Shown piece by piece: positions 35,350 to 46,621 of a stretch of 64,000 nt of DNA. Location: assembly GCF_008831285.2 (NCBI RefSeq), contig NC_045143.1, positions 17,693,655-17,757,654 of the forward strand, given 5' to 3'. Below the pieces are notes generated by a model. It ran no database searches, was not told the origin of the DNA, and was given only the letters and a program-made list of their open reading frames with translations. This DNA is from Nymphaea colorata. Taxonomy: Eukaryota > Streptophyta > Magnoliopsida > Nymphaeales > Nymphaeaceae. Position numbers and translations under genes: made by a program. Each line of letters opens with the position of its first letter. The first letter of the stretch is position 1.

Positions 35350-36532
35350 TTGGCTCTTCCCCTTCTTCACCTTGTACCGCACTAGCAGATTGTCTTGAAG
35401 AGCTTGCTTGATTGTTCATGTTTAGACGCTTCGAACATTGCCTTCCCAAGTGGCTACCTTCGCAAAACCAGCATTTCAACATTCTATTCTGAGAGTTGTC
35501 ATTTTTGCAAAAGAATGTCCTCCTCTCGACTTGATGTTGAGTCGATGATTCATCTTTACATTCTCATCGATCCACTTTCTTTCCTCCATGGTCAGGCTTC
35601 TTCGAGGGCCTGAACGTGTTAGTGTAGCTCTTGCGCTGAGTATCAGCTAAGAGTTTCGCTACCATATAAGCATCCTCCAAGGTCTCTGGATTACTCCTTT
35701 CCACTTCGGATCGTGCCCACGATTGGAGTCTCAAAATAAATCAGTTCAGTTTATCTTGTTCCTGCATATCTGGCACATCTAACATGAGCCTTTGATAAGC
35801 CCTCACATCATCTCGCAGAGATCCCGTATGTTTCAATTCACCGACCATCCGATAAGCATGGCATGTCGCATTCGAGGGCATGAAGTAAGTCCTCAACTCT
35901 CGCTGAAAATCATCGAAAGTGTCTATTGTGCAGATCCCCTTTTGAATGTCGAGTCGTTTTCGTCTCCACCATGCTACAACATCATCCTCCAGCAACATAG
36001 CTGCATTCTTGACCTGAAGGTCGTCCCCCACAACGCCTTGCAGATCCAAATAGTATTCCACTTGGAATAAAAAGTTGTCGATCACTCGACTATCCCGAGC
36101 CCCATTGTATTTTGCTGGCCTCTGAACGTCAACCCTCGCTGGCCGATCGTCACCTCCACCTATAGAGATCTGTCGCTGTAGTGTGTGGTTCTTTATTTGA
36201 AGTTCCTTGACTTCAGCTTGCAGTGCGGTCACTGTGTCAGTAAGTGACCGATTCATGGACATAAGATCGGCCATTTGATCCCGCAAGATCTTTATCTCGT
36301 CCTTCATTTCACCGAAGGACTTGGCTGCATTACTCAACGCTTCTTGATGAGTAGTCACGTCGGTAACCAGCTTGTTCACCACCTCGGCCAGGTCTTCCTG
36401 ACCCTGAGATGTACCCATCTCGTCAGACTGGGCTACTCCCTTGGCCTTGGTGCTTCGCAGATTATATTGAGTCGCCAGGACGTCCTCCTCGATCAACGAT
36501 CGCAGGTGTGTAGTTCTACACCGACTATCCAA
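35350..36532 (-). pseudogene. Gypsy Gag (element D)
   Basis: The 263-codon open stretch has an N-terminal coiled-coil-like region (leucine/glutamate heptads, about residues 70-125) and then the retrotransposon capsid domain with RPAKYNGARDSRVIDNFLFQ, AWWRRKRLDIQ and FMPSNATCHAYRMV. A TGA at 35741 interrupts it; the frame continues to a zinc knuckle CWFCEGSHLGRQC near 35470. Gag packages element RNA. The stop is probably CGA-to-TGA decay or a TGG change; the cause is inferred. Confidence 0.85.
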
Positions 36533-36561
36533 TCGTTTCCCCAGATTGAGCAGAACCTGGG

Positions 36562-36573
36562 GCTCTGATACCA
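36562..36573 (-). promoter_or_regulatory. tRNA-iMet primer binding site (element D)
   Basis: The - strand reads TGGTATCAGAGC, a perfect match to the complement of the initiator tRNA-Met 3' end. It is two bases from the LTR end (GTGACA/AC/TGGTATC). Confidence 0.95.
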
Positions 36574-36575
36574 GT

Positions 36576-37000
36576 TGTCACGGGCTGACTCCTTCAGCCC
36601 TTGCGGCACGACAAAAACCTGATTACCGTAAGCCTTCAAACCACCGAAAGGGGCGCAAAGGTAGTTTTTAGAAAACAAGTGTATAAAGAATGCTTTGTCA
36701 ATAAAGAAATCTCGCAATGTATTCAACTTGAAAAATTAGTACATCATGAGAAATATAAGCAAAGAGAATGATCTCAACTTTACTTATATAGGATGGCTGA
36801 AGCCGCTTACAGGATTCTCATGCCGACCAACCCAAAACTAAGAATCCCAATACATGACACTTAGACCGGTGGGAGGGTACTCTCTTACAAGCAAACAAGC
36901 ATAAGCAAAGGACTCAACATAAGCAAAGGAAATACACTACAAAACAAAGCAAAGGACTGTACAGACTATCAGACAAAGGGGAACAACCAGAATGGCCTTC
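36576..37000 (-). repeat. 5' LTR of gypsy element D (outer end approximate)
   Basis: It begins (+) TGTCACGGGCTGACTCC beside the primer site. A - strand TATA box (CCTATATAAG) lies at 36783-36792. The outer border is not resolved; about 37000 is a guess from composition. Confidence 0.6.
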
Positions 37001-37901
37001 TTAATTAGCATCTCTTTTTTTGCCTCAGCGTGGAACCGCATGCTACAGAGAGCTATCTTTGACACATGGAGCATCTATGCTCTACTGCATGTGGGCAACA
37101 CCTTCACCAAACACCTTCACCAATTTCAAAGTTATATTAGAAAAAAATGCGAGAAAATGAAATGCCATTTAAAACTTAAAAAAACTCGTTAAAAAAACGT
37201 GAAAAACGAAAAAACGAGTTTTTTCACTTTTTTTTCATTTTTTCATTTTTTTACTCCAAACAGTTGTTTTTTTCATTTTTTATTTGTTGTAAATATGTTT
37301 ATCTTTTGATGTTTGTGTTATTATTTTCTCATTCATTTTATTTTTTCTCAGTTTTTGTATTTGTTTTTTTTTTAAATACTGTTTTTTTTTGTATTTTTCT
37401 ACCCCGTCTTATTATACCTGAGAAAAGTCTCACTGTTCAAAACTCCAAGACGTTATTTGTGACTATGATTCAAACTCTCCTTCCATCCAGAGACTCATCT
37501 CTTAGACCCTCGGGATTGCATTGCACTCTCCTTCCATCCAGAGACTTATCTCTTAGACCCTCGGGATTGCATTGCTCCTGTATCAGGTAAGTAACCTTTC
37601 TTTTTGCCTGTTGCTTCCTCCAACTCTACTCCTGTGCCGTGGTGCCGATGCCCGTGCTCTCCTTTGGTTGTTGGGAGTGCCATGCCAACAACCCTTGGTG
37701 TATTATTGCATTCTTTCTTGCAGGGCTTGGGTGTTTCGCTCAGCCCCATCTCATTACTAAGATGGAGAACCCCATTAAACAGTGCATACTCTAGTCCCTC
37801 AGTCCTCAACGTTGAGTCGCTTGCAGTGATCATCCTACCAACCACACTCCGGTAAGATGCTCCTCGTGCATTCATAAACCACGTGTCTTCTTCTCCACCT
37901 G
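37001..37901. other. Spacer with short hairpin and 51-bp tandem duplication
   Basis: 37179-37190 and 37213-37224 form a perfect 12-bp stem (AAAAAACTCGTT and its complement) in an A/T-run stretch. At 37474-37575 a 51-base unit starting ACTCTCCTTCCATCCAGAGA is present twice, nearly identical. No supported gene is seen. Confidence 0.8.
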
Positions 37902-37904
37902 ATA

Positions 37905-38298
37905 TGTAAAGAAAGTGCAAGGGAGAGTAAACAAGAAAAGGAAAGAGGCAAGAATTAATGTGGTTCAGCTTAGCTGAAGCCTATGTCCACGATCAGAAGG
38001 CGCTATAACTTTTATTGACTGGAAAAAGATGATTACAAAGACAAAGTTGAGTCCCTTTTATAGAGGAAAAAAAAACTACGTCTTATCACAGGCCAGATCG
38101 TTCTTGCCTTGATTACGTAAGATCTTCATTTGATTCCAAATACGTTGGCTTTGCTTATCTTTAGATTTTTCTGCCTTCTTCATCCAATCGCTATCTTCAA
38201 TCACCAGCTTGACATTCTTATCTTTATCCATCTCCTGATTTTCTTCATTGCTGATTTTCTCTCCAACAGATTTGTCATCGTTACCAATTTTGTTAACA
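37905..38298 (-). repeat. 3' LTR of the copia element
   Basis: It starts (+) TGTAAAGAAAGTGCAAGG and ends TTTTGTTAACA. A - strand TATA box (CTATAAAAGGG) lies at about 38054-38066. The polypurine-type GGTTTGGGGGCGAAA abuts it on the inner side (38299-38313, - strand). Confidence 0.9.
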
Positions 38299-38319
38299 TT
38301 TCGCCCCCAAACCGAGCCA

Positions 38320-38700
38320 CTACTGAAGGTCGAGTTTGTTTTTTAAGAGATTAAAAATGTGCTTTGATAAGCCTTTGGTAAAGAGATCAGCAACTTGATT
38401 GTTGGTCGAAATGTATTTAGTCTCAAGTTGCTTTTGAGCTACTCTCTTTCTTACATAATGAAAATCAATTTGAATGTGCTTGCTTCGGTTATGAGACACT
38501 AGATTTGTTGTCATATAAAGGGAGCTCTTATTATCACAATGAAAAACCAAAACTTTGATAATCTGAATTCCAATATCCTTCATTAAGAATTGCATCCATG
38601 TAAGTTCTGCTGTTGTTGATGCCATTGCTCTATATTCGGCCTCGGTACTAAATCTGGCTACACTATTTTGCTTACTGGAAATCCAAGACACACAATTAGC
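38320..38700 (-). pseudogene. Copia RNase H remnant
   Basis: The 123-codon frame 38691-38320 starts at SWISSKQNSVARFSTEAEYR and continues with FHCDNKSSLYM, KHIQIDFHYVR and NNQVADLFTKGL, ending just before the polypurine-type tract. The catalytic Glu (EAEYR) and Asp (CDN) are kept; the first strand upstream (38888-38700) is decayed. Confidence 0.9.
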
Positions 38701-39110
38701 ACAAAAAAAAACACAAAATTCAGTGGTCGATCACCTAGTTTGGAAGCATTATGCCCAATCAAAATTTGAAAAAGCGTAAAACTAAGAGTACTTTGCATCA
38801 ATATGTTTAGTCTCACGTGTATTGATCTGTTAATATACCTCATAATTCTTTTGACCATTTGATAGTGAATATGAAGTGACTCATGCATAAACTGACTAAC
38901 ATAATTGACAGCAAAAGAGACACCTGGTTACGTTAGAGTCAAGTATTACAAGGAAGCAAGATCTGCCTGTAAAGAGTAGGATTGTCAAATTTTGCTTCAT
39001 CATCTTTACACTGAGGTATCTTTGAACTCCTTGGCGTGGTACTTGTCTTGCAGTTCTCCATCTTTGCCCTTTAAAGAATATTTTTAGCATACTTGGTTTG
39101 ACATAAGAAT

Positions 39111-40000
39111 TCATTTTTCTGTCCAAGTCACTTCAACTCCTAAAAAATAGCTCAATCTGTTGAGTTTTTTAACAGGAAACTCCTTGAAAAAAACATCAAC
39201 AAAACTTTGCAAAAATATGAAACAATTTCCTATTGAGATCATATCATCCACATACACAAGGAGCACAAGAGATTTTGATTTTTTATGTAATGTAAACATA
39301 GACGGATCAGTCATGCTTGTAGAAAACCCATAATCAAGAAGAAACCTACTTAACCTAGCATACCACGCACGCAATGCCTATTTCAAGCCGTAAATAGGTC
39401 GCTACAATTTACCAACTTATCCAGGTTTCATTTTATCTTTGTACCTGGGAGGTTTCTCATGTATACAACTTCATGAATAGCACCACGTAAGAAAGCGTTC
39501 TTAATATCTAGCTGCCTTATTTTTTACTGTCTAATAGTGGCAATGGAAAGAACCATCCTAACAGTTGTAGGTGGAACCACTGGAGAAAAAGTTTCATGGA
39601 AATCTATTCCCTCTATTTGAGTGAAACCTCGAGCAACAAGTCTGGCTTTTAGTTTTTCTAATGTCCCATCTGATTTGAGTTTGGTTTTAAACACTCATCT
39701 TGATCCTACTAAATTCATCTTTGAGTCATAGGGTACAAGTCTCCAGGTTTTATTTTTATCTAAGGCTTTGATTTCTTCATCCATAGCCTTCTTCCAGCCT
39801 GGTTTTCCAAGAGCTTCATTAACACTTGAAAGTTCTTTAGGGATATTTTGGTACAAAATATGTAAGTTGGCATACTTGGGGTTTGGTTTAAAGGTTCCCA
39901 CCATCGATCTAGTCATAGTAGAAGGAGGAATAGTAGTGATCTCACGCTCATCTTGTTCCAAGTTTTCAGTCGTGACCATGTCAAGTATCTCATGTTCGCC
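39111..40000 (-). pseudogene. Copia reverse transcriptase remnant
   Basis: The open stretch 39979-39695 has GWKKAMDEEIKALDKNKTWR. The middle (39690-39380) reads through stops with [17 protein letters not shown] and RQLDIKNAFLRG. The stretch 39374-39111 contains LVLLVYVDDMISIG with the catalytic YVDD and the LSYFLGVEV block. At least three breaks are present. Confidence 0.9.
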
Positions 40001-40033
40001 TTGATCTGAGTTGTCCAGCTGATCGTGAACAGG

Positions 40034-40541
40034 CTATTCATTGATAGGCAGAGCACTGTCTTCATTTCTGTGTGCTTCTATATTGTCAATTGAAACCCCT
40101 TGAAACTGAGAGTGGATGCCAATCTCACGTCTTTCTTCCTCACGAACATCATTTGCTTGAATGAGGTTAGCATCTTCGAAAGTTGGTTGCTCTATGTCCT
40201 CTTGTTCCTCATCAAAAGAAATTAAATATGAAGTTAGAGAGTCTCCATATAATTGGGTAGGATTTTTATAAGGAAAAAAATATTCATCAAAACAAACATG
40301 TTGAGAGATAAACATTTTTCTGGTGACCGGATACAAACAACAATATTCTTTGTGACTGTCACTATACCCAATAAAAATACACGACCATGATCGAGACTCC
40401 AATTTATCCCTTGCATAATCTCTCAAGTAAGGGAAGTATTGGCATCCAAAAAACATGAAGAAAATCGTATTTAGGACGCTATCCAAAAAGCTTTAAGTAA
40501 GGAGAATCCATCTTAAGAGAAGACAATGGTAGCCTATTAAT
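40034..40541 (-). pseudogene. Copia integrase, C-terminal part beyond the hAT insertion
   Basis: It starts with INRLPLSSLKMDSPYLKLFG directly at the target repeat and continues in the 150-codon open stretch 40486-40034 with YFPYLRDYARDKLESRSWSC, FIGYSDSHKEYCCLYPVTRK and HVCFDEYFFPY. These are the conserved blocks after the integrase core in Ty1/copia. It rejoins 44734-45290 exactly across the 8-bp repeat. Confidence 0.9.
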
Positions 40542-40737
40542 CTATGTCACTTGAGTGCGGGGTGCGGGTGCCGGTGTGGGTGCTGGTGCGGGTGCCGGTG
40601 TGGCACATCTCAAAAAATTTAGGTGCGGCGGTGCGGTTAGAGTATTTTATATTTTTAAAATATAATAATACAAACCACAAAATTATTAAATAACAAGATC
40701 AAAATTACAATTTGCTAATCATGAAATCATTATCAAT

Positions 40738-40890
40738 CATCAATTCAAAATTCAACAACAAATATATGTCATCAATTCAACATTCAACAAGAAATATCAT
40801 CAATTCAACATTCAACAAGAAATATATATCATCAATTCAACATTCAACAAGGAATATATATAATCAATTCAACATTCATGATTCAACAAC
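40738..40890. repeat. Minisatellite, 29-34-bp unit, 5 copies, in hAT
   Basis: The unit ATCAATTCAACATTCAACAA plus a short AAATATAT tail recurs at 40738, 40769, 40798, 40829 and 40863 with few changes. Confidence 0.9.
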
Positions 40891-41289
40891 AAATGTACTT
40901 TTTGAGTTTACAAAAAACACAGTTCATAGAGTCATCAATACATATTCTTCATCATCAAACGCCTTCATAGTCCATACATCAATACATATCAGATATTACA
41001 TCATCATTCATAATTCATAAAACAGAGTTACGTTGCACTTCCACTTCCACTTCCACTAATATGTTGATTTTCTTGAATGCTTGGAACAATACCATCATCA
41101 TCAAATGCCTCAGAAGGAATAACAGGATCAGAACATGTTAGCAACATATAAGTTGCGTTGTCCATCGAAATCAAATTCATCTGGATTTACATCCCAATAT
41201 TGCGATGATCCACATCTGCATTTATTAAAGACGAAAATTAAACAATTAAAAATATGTACCCCAAAAATATAAAAAAACTAATACAACAT

Positions 41290-43335
41290 AACAAATTGAG
41301 CAAAACAAAACAACCTAATATTGAAATACTTGTATTCATTTTCTTTTCTTGAAAGAAGACGCAAATTGGAATGCACATAAACCAAGTCCTCTGCACGTTG
41401 GCTAGTGAGCTTGTTCCTTTTAATGTTGTGTATATGACCTCCAATTTCTTTCACAACACGATGATGTAACAGGTTGTTATAGTAACCTCAAAGCAAGTTT
41501 ATGAAGCACGGGCATTTCTAATCCATAGGATGCCCACCAATCAAAAGGACTCATGTCTTCTCTTGCTTGTGCTGCACCTTCTGAATTAAAATCTCCTAAA
41601 GAAAACTTGTTATATTCACACATAGCTTGTGTTCTGGTATAAGAATCTATAAAAAGTCGGTCCATACATGACATTCTTTGAGTGTTTAACTCATCATCTA
41701 GATGTGGAGTGACACGTCCAGGAGCTCCTTCAATCCATTTTTTCGTGTAATATTTGGGATTTAAAGAATGAGCCATGCAATGCAAGGAAGTATTGCTTTT
41801 ATCCCATCTTTCAACTAATATTGTACTTATACGATCAAAGAACTCTGAATGATCCAGTACAATGTCTTTTTTTTCTTTTTTAAAAACTATACATTGAATT
41901 TCTTCAATCATATTTTCCCACATTGCGTAAACTTGATGAAGCATAGGCTCATCTTTATCAACAGCTCTCAACATGCACCAAATTGGTTCTGTAAAATCTA
42001 AAAAATATGCAATTTTATCCCACCATTTATCTTCAACAATAAGGTTTTTAATACTTTGAGCTTTAGCCTCATCTTCAACCCGATAAAAGCTCCACTCTCT
42101 ACTAAACACCATTTGAATAAGTGCATCTCGCACTCTTTGAATTCTTTTTAACATGACAATTATTGAAGCAAATCGTGTCTCTGCAACCTTTAACAATCTC
42201 AAATCAGAATAACTACTAAAAAGAGACAATACATGTTGGTGATTAACGATGAAATTTCTAATAGTTCTCACATCTTTTTCAATCTCTTGAATCCATGAAA
42301 ATAGTTCATGTCCTTAGGATCTACATCTTCACTTGGAGGATTGCATATGTCCTTAAGTGCTAAATTCAAAGTATGTGCAACACATGGAGTCCAAAAAATA
42401 TGTGAAAAATCATACCTCAAACTAAGTCCAACACTTTTGCATATAGCAGCATTGTCTCTAATGAGCTGCACCACCTTATCAGAACCAACCTCCTTGATGG
42501 CTTCTACAAATAATTGCTTCAAATATCCTGCATCTTTATATTCTCCAGACGCATCAACTGCCTTCAAAAATATTGGTTCATCACGTGCAATGGCAATGAA
42601 ATTAATTAGTGGACGTCTTTGAATATCTGTCCACCCATCAGAAACAATTGATACCCCAGTTGTATTCCATTTAAACTTTTTTCTTTCCAAACTTTGCTCA
42701 ACCTCATTTTTTTCATTAAGAAGAAGTGATGTGCGTAACCTTTCTGAACCAGGAGGTTGATATCCTGCTAACTTGCTATTTGCAAGCATAGTACAAGCCT
42801 TCTTCCAATATGGATTTCTAGCTACATTGAAAGGAATGCAACTAGAATAGAAAAACTTAGCAATCACTTTATCTATTTCTGCCCTTCCGCAAGAATCAAA
42901 ACATGTCTCTATAGTCTTTCTTTTTTTATCAGAACTTTTAAGATTTGTCACAATAATACTTGTTTTCTTCTTGTTGTGTATTTCATCAGCATGATCTTGC
43001 AGCCTCTTGAACTCTTGAGCTTTTTCTGTAGAAACTTTTTTACATCCTCGAATTCCATGACCTGACAACTTCAACAAATGTGCATTAATTCTTGTGTAAG
43101 ATCCTACAAATGTACCTTCACAATGTTTGCATACGAAATGCACATTTCCACCACTGCCCACATCTTTAGTGACCGCTTTCATTTCTTTCCATAGTGGTTG
43201 TTCTTCGGATGCAAATGCTTCACCAGTTTGTGTACAAGACTTTGAAACATCACTTTCATCCACTTCCACACTACATGAAGAGCTTATTGCAGGAGAATCT
43301 GAAACAACTTCTTTTCCTTTCGTTCTGTTTGCCAT
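41290..43335 (-). pseudogene. hAT transposase (BED zinc finger, DUF659, dimerisation region), inactivated
   Basis: The first open part (43335-42268, 355 codons) has an N-terminal serine/acidic leader, a BED-type zinc finger (FVCKHCEGTF, then AHLLKLSGHGIRGC, about residues 65-100) and DUF659 with GVSIVSDGWTD, RDNAAICKSVG and FWTPCVAHTLNLALKDIC, including catalytic-core acidic residues. A frameshift near 42300 leads to the second part (42271-41477) with RFASIIVMLKRI and DWWASYGLEMP. A TAA at 41474-41476 and a further shift then interrupt the C-terminal dimerisation region, readable as QPVTSSCCERNW and NIKRNKLTSQRAEDLVYVHS. The start Met at 43335 fits the leader. Three lesions make it non-functional. 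Confidence 0.9.
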
Positions 43336-43389
43336 CTTTTATGGTTTTACCTTCAAAGTCCAAGATCAATGTGTGGAGTATTAGAAAGT

Positions 43390-44298
43390 AGAAACATAGT
43401 GTACTACAAGATGCTTCTTCATTCATGAAAGGGGAAATGAAATGAAGTGTTCGCCGAAGAAATGGGAGAACGCATTAAACAAAAGGAGTGACAAGTCATA
43501 ACAATTTTACAAAGTTTGTTTGGTAGGGAAACCAAAAATTCTACATGAAACATGAGATGCTAATCTAAGACTACACAGTGGTCTCGTGTTTGTGCTCTCA
43601 TTTTTCATTAATGATCAGACCATATGCACTAATATTAATATACAATTCTTCCTAAAAAATATCCACCCAAAAACATATTCTTCACATTTAATCACCACAA
43701 CCAGTGGCAAAGAGATTCTATAGACCGAAACCAGTGGCACCTGAAACTTTGACCGCCATTTCATTAGCAAAATGTAACCCACAAAGAGGGCAGTAAAGCA
43801 TTGAATTCTAGCTCGACAGAAAAGGTTTCACTCCATCACTCCAACAACTAACCAACCAAGAAGCTGCAAGTCAAAGTTCCAGTGTTTTCCAAAAAAAAAA
43901 ACGTATGTGAAAGAGAGATGGCGGTCAATTAGTTCAAACTCCAAAGGGTGAGAAATCTGCAAACAAGAAGTTCGACGGTCACCTTCTGCCACAAGCGCAA
44001 CAGATCCGCTCACCAAACCTCCAATTCAGAGCTCTGCAAGAGAGAGAAAGACCCATCACTACTCTGAACTCAACGCATACAAAGACGCGCTCACTAAACA
44101 CAATCACTGCTCCTTCTACTCCAATCCCCACCTTGCTCTTCAAGAAGAAGGAGAGACAGAGAGAGAATGTGTGTGTGTGTGTTTAAATTTTCCAGAGATC
44201 AGAACTCGGGAGAGCAAATGGGGAGTTGAGAAAGAGCAGAAAAATGTCACCAAGAACACTTGGAAGCGAGAGAGAGAGAGTTTACCGCACGCAGCGCA
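43390..44298. other. Noncoding 5' region of the hAT element
   Basis: No coding potential; AT-rich with GA runs and a short (GT)n at 44169-44180. Presumed promoter and leader of the transposase. Confidence 0.5.
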
Positions 44299-44412
44299 GA
44301 GAGAGGGAGCAGCGCAGAGAGAAGGAGCGGCCGGCGGCGTCGCAGAGAGAGGGAGCAGTGCAGAGAGAAGGAGCGGCCGACGGCGTCGTAGAGAGAGGGA
44401 GCAGTACAGAGA
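44299..44412. repeat. 46-bp tandem repeat in hAT leader region
   Basis: The unit GAGAGAGGGAGCAGCGCAGA onwards, with a GGAGCGGCCG core, starts at 44299, 44345 and 44391 (last copy partial). The surrounding 44165-44470 is GA-rich. It lies upstream of the transposase on its coding strand. Confidence 0.9.
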
Positions 44413-44733
44413 GCAGAGAGAGTGAGAGGGCAGCACAGAGAGCAGAGAGAGGGCGAGAGGGAGAAGGAGAGAAGCCGAGCGTGCCCTAACCTAAATCATG
44501 TAAAAATTAAAAAAACGCCCAAAATTTTGACGGAAAAGGGCAGGTGCGGCTTGACCGCACTCGACTCGCGTCAAACGCGAGTCGGGTGCGCATCCGAAAA
44601 TGGACGAATTCAGTCAGGCGCGGCTGACCGCACCCGACTCACGTTGACCTTTTTGGGTGCGCACCCGCACCTGCAACGCGTCGACACGGGTGCGGGTTCA
44701 AGTTGTTCGCACCCAGGTATCATTGCTATTAAT

Positions 44734-45290
44734 GAGAAAAACAGCACTGCTAAAAGCCTCAAACCAGAAATGCTTAGGAACATTGTCATGCTACATCATG
44801 GTCAAACTCAATTCCTTGATGTTTATCCTGCTATACCATTTTGTTGTTTAGTGTATGGGCTAGAAAACTGCTGTTTAGTACCAAGAGATTTGAGATATTC
44901 TCTAAATTTTGTGCTTGTGTATTCTCCTCCTTCATCTGATTAGAAAACTTTTATCCTTTTATTAAATTGCATCTCTACAAATTTTTGAAAATGCTAGAAA
45001 CAAAAAAAAAATCAGATTTTGACTTTAAGGGGTATAGCCAAGTGAATCTAGAATGCTCATCAATAAAGATCACATAGTACCGATAACCAAAATGAGAAAT
45101 AACAAGCATTGGTTCCCATAAATCCGAGTGAACTTTTTTCAAAGAGATTAACTGATTTATTTTCTCGTTCAAGAAATGACAACCTACATGATTTGCTAAG
45201 TTGACAACTATGACAAATAGAAGTTTTAGAAAATGAAGAGCAAACAATAATCAAATTTTCTGCTGCAAATATCTCACGATGCCATTATAA
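44734..45290 (-). pseudogene. Copia integrase, N-terminal and core part
   Basis: The open stretch 45247-44975 holds the pre-integrase histidine/cysteine region and the core start VHSDLWEPM with the first catalytic Asp, then FIDEHSRFTWLYPLKSKSDF. The next part (44974-44740), in another frame, reads SDEGGEYTS (second Asp) and QQFSSPYTKQQNG with the catalytic Glu lost to a small change after NG. The reading stops where the hAT element enters at 44733. Confidence 0.85.
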
Positions 45291-45493
45291 GGATGTTCTA
45301 ATCTGAAATGTCATTGTTCTTCTGAAACACGCCGAAATCTAGATCAAAAACATGTTGTATGAGAATGTCTTGCCTTGCCAATAGTGTAAAACTCCATCAC
45401 GCTTACTGTCCTGTGCCACTATTTTCCCTGTTCTCCTGTCCTTTATAAGACAACATGAAGAGAAAGATTCAAAAACATATAGTAACTCACTAG

Positions 45494-45928
45494 TTAGTTG
45501 AGTAAGTCTTTATTTAATTTGGGAACATTTAGAACCTGAGAAAGAGGAATTGATGGATCATGTATACCAATTTCACTTTTACCAATATGAGTTATAGGAA
45601 GAGACGTGTCATCTCCAACAATAATGCGATCACGCCCATGATAAGGAGAGATTTTAAAAATCTTACCGAGGTTTCCAGTCATGTGAGCTGATGCTTTGGT
45701 ATCGGCCAACCATTCAGAGTCATTCGCATCATCAATAGTGACAGTGGCGAGAGCTTGTTGGGCATCCTTGGCTTGATAGGCATGGTTGAATCGTTCAAAA
45801 CACTTGACGGCTGAATGATATTTCTTACCACAGATTTGCCAAACAATAGGATTTTTGTTTTTCTTTTCATCACCTTTGTGAAGAACTTTGATAGTTTCCA
45901 TGTCCTCTATTAAAATAGCTGAGTCCAC
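45494..45928 (-). pseudogene. Copia zinc knuckle and protease, active-site motif altered
   Basis: The 144-codon frame begins with a CCHC knuckle whose first Cys is now Trp (WQICGKKYHSAVKC). The protease follows with EWLADTKASAHMTGN; family members have D-T-G-A/S here, so the catalytic Gly is Lys. The flap-side strands (VGDDTSLPITHIGKSEI) are intact. The frame is open, but the enzyme should be inactive by known aspartic protease chemistry. Confidence 0.85.
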
Positions 45929-46440
45929 CTCCTGATTGTTGCTGTGTCATTGCCATGATGGGAGGATTGAGACTTTTTAACTGTGAGTCAAAGCTTTGGA
46001 GAAGAGAAATGAATTCTTCATAAGGTAATGTAGGTGGGTGAATCATGGAGGCAATAAAAGCTTCATATCCTTCTCCAAGTCCTTGAAGCAGCCAGTAAAC
46101 CTGTGCCTCCTCATCAATAGGTTTTCCAGTAGCTGGAAGATCGTCGCACATTCGTTTGAATTTGCATATATAATCTTCCCCAGAATCGTCATTTTTCTTA
46201 AGCGAAGTTAGCAAATGCATGAGACGAAAATTTCTCTTTCATGTGATTTGCGAGAGAAGGCATTCATAAGAGCCCTCTATCCTTTGATATCTCAAAGCCA
46301 ACAACTAGACCAAGAGCACTTTCAGACAACATGCTAGTTATCCACCCCTTGATTCCATCCCTTGATTAGGTGATTGGTCTTCCTCCAGGCAGTAAATTGG
46401 GGATTAGGCACCAGTTTCTGAAAAGAAGAACTAGATGAAT
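45870..46440 (-). pseudogene. Copia Gag (UBN2-type) remnant
   Basis: The open stretch 46220-45870 has the UBN2-type pattern, with EDYICKFKRMCDDLPATGKP, a YWLLQGLGEGYEAF segment and a glutamine/glycine-rich tail. The N-terminal part (46440-46230) is readable as FTAWRKTNHLIKGW with stops. It would form the particle. Confidence 0.8.
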
Positions 46441-46621
46441 CATCAATAAGTTCTGGTGGAGCAACAACCTCGCCTGTCAAAAACCCTTAAAGATCTTGAC
46501 TTTCAAACAGTGTCAAGATTTGTGTCTTCCATAGAAGGAATTCTCAGCTCGAAGTTTGAGTGAAACAAGTTTGACACATTGATTGTGTACATGACGCCAC
46601 AAAGAAACCTGACTATGATAC

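Larger units (their letters stand above)
33560..36575 (-). mobile_element. Truncated Ty3/gypsy element D (chromovirus type), - strand
   Basis: From the primer site (36562-36573) downwards the order is gag (36532-35741 and beyond), CCHC zinc knuckle, protease (35303-34722), reverse transcriptase (34699-33750) and the start of RNase H, cut off near 33560. Integrase and the 3' LTR are missing. Frames are the longest of any element in the window, so it is younger than A-C. Disruptions include TGA stops after gag residue DKLN (35741) and between protease and RT, a frameshift at about 34740, and one at about 33750. Confidence 0.9.
40542..44725 (-). mobile_element. hAT DNA transposon, 4184 bp, with TIRs and 8-bp target duplication
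   Basis: The 8-bp repeat CTATTAAT is at 40534-40541 and 44726-44733, the hAT signature length. The left end reads CTATGTCACTTGAGTGCGG, and the right end in reverse complement reads CAATGATACCTGGGTGCGA: 13 of 19 positions match. GC-rich subterminal GTGCGGGTGCC-type repeats lie inside both ends (40556-40640, 44540-44715). It carries a decayed BED/DUF659/hAT-dimerisation transposase on the - strand. It sits inside the copia integrase gene and splits it cleanly. Confidence 0.95.

Noticed and set aside
37546-37920. 124-codon - strand open frame beside the copia LTR
   Set aside because: It crosses a 51-bp tandem duplication and the LTR border and shows no recognisable domain.
44171-44489. Arg/Glu-rich open frames on the + strand
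   Set aside because: They are translations of the GA-rich 46-bp repeat in the hAT leader, with no codon structure or domain.
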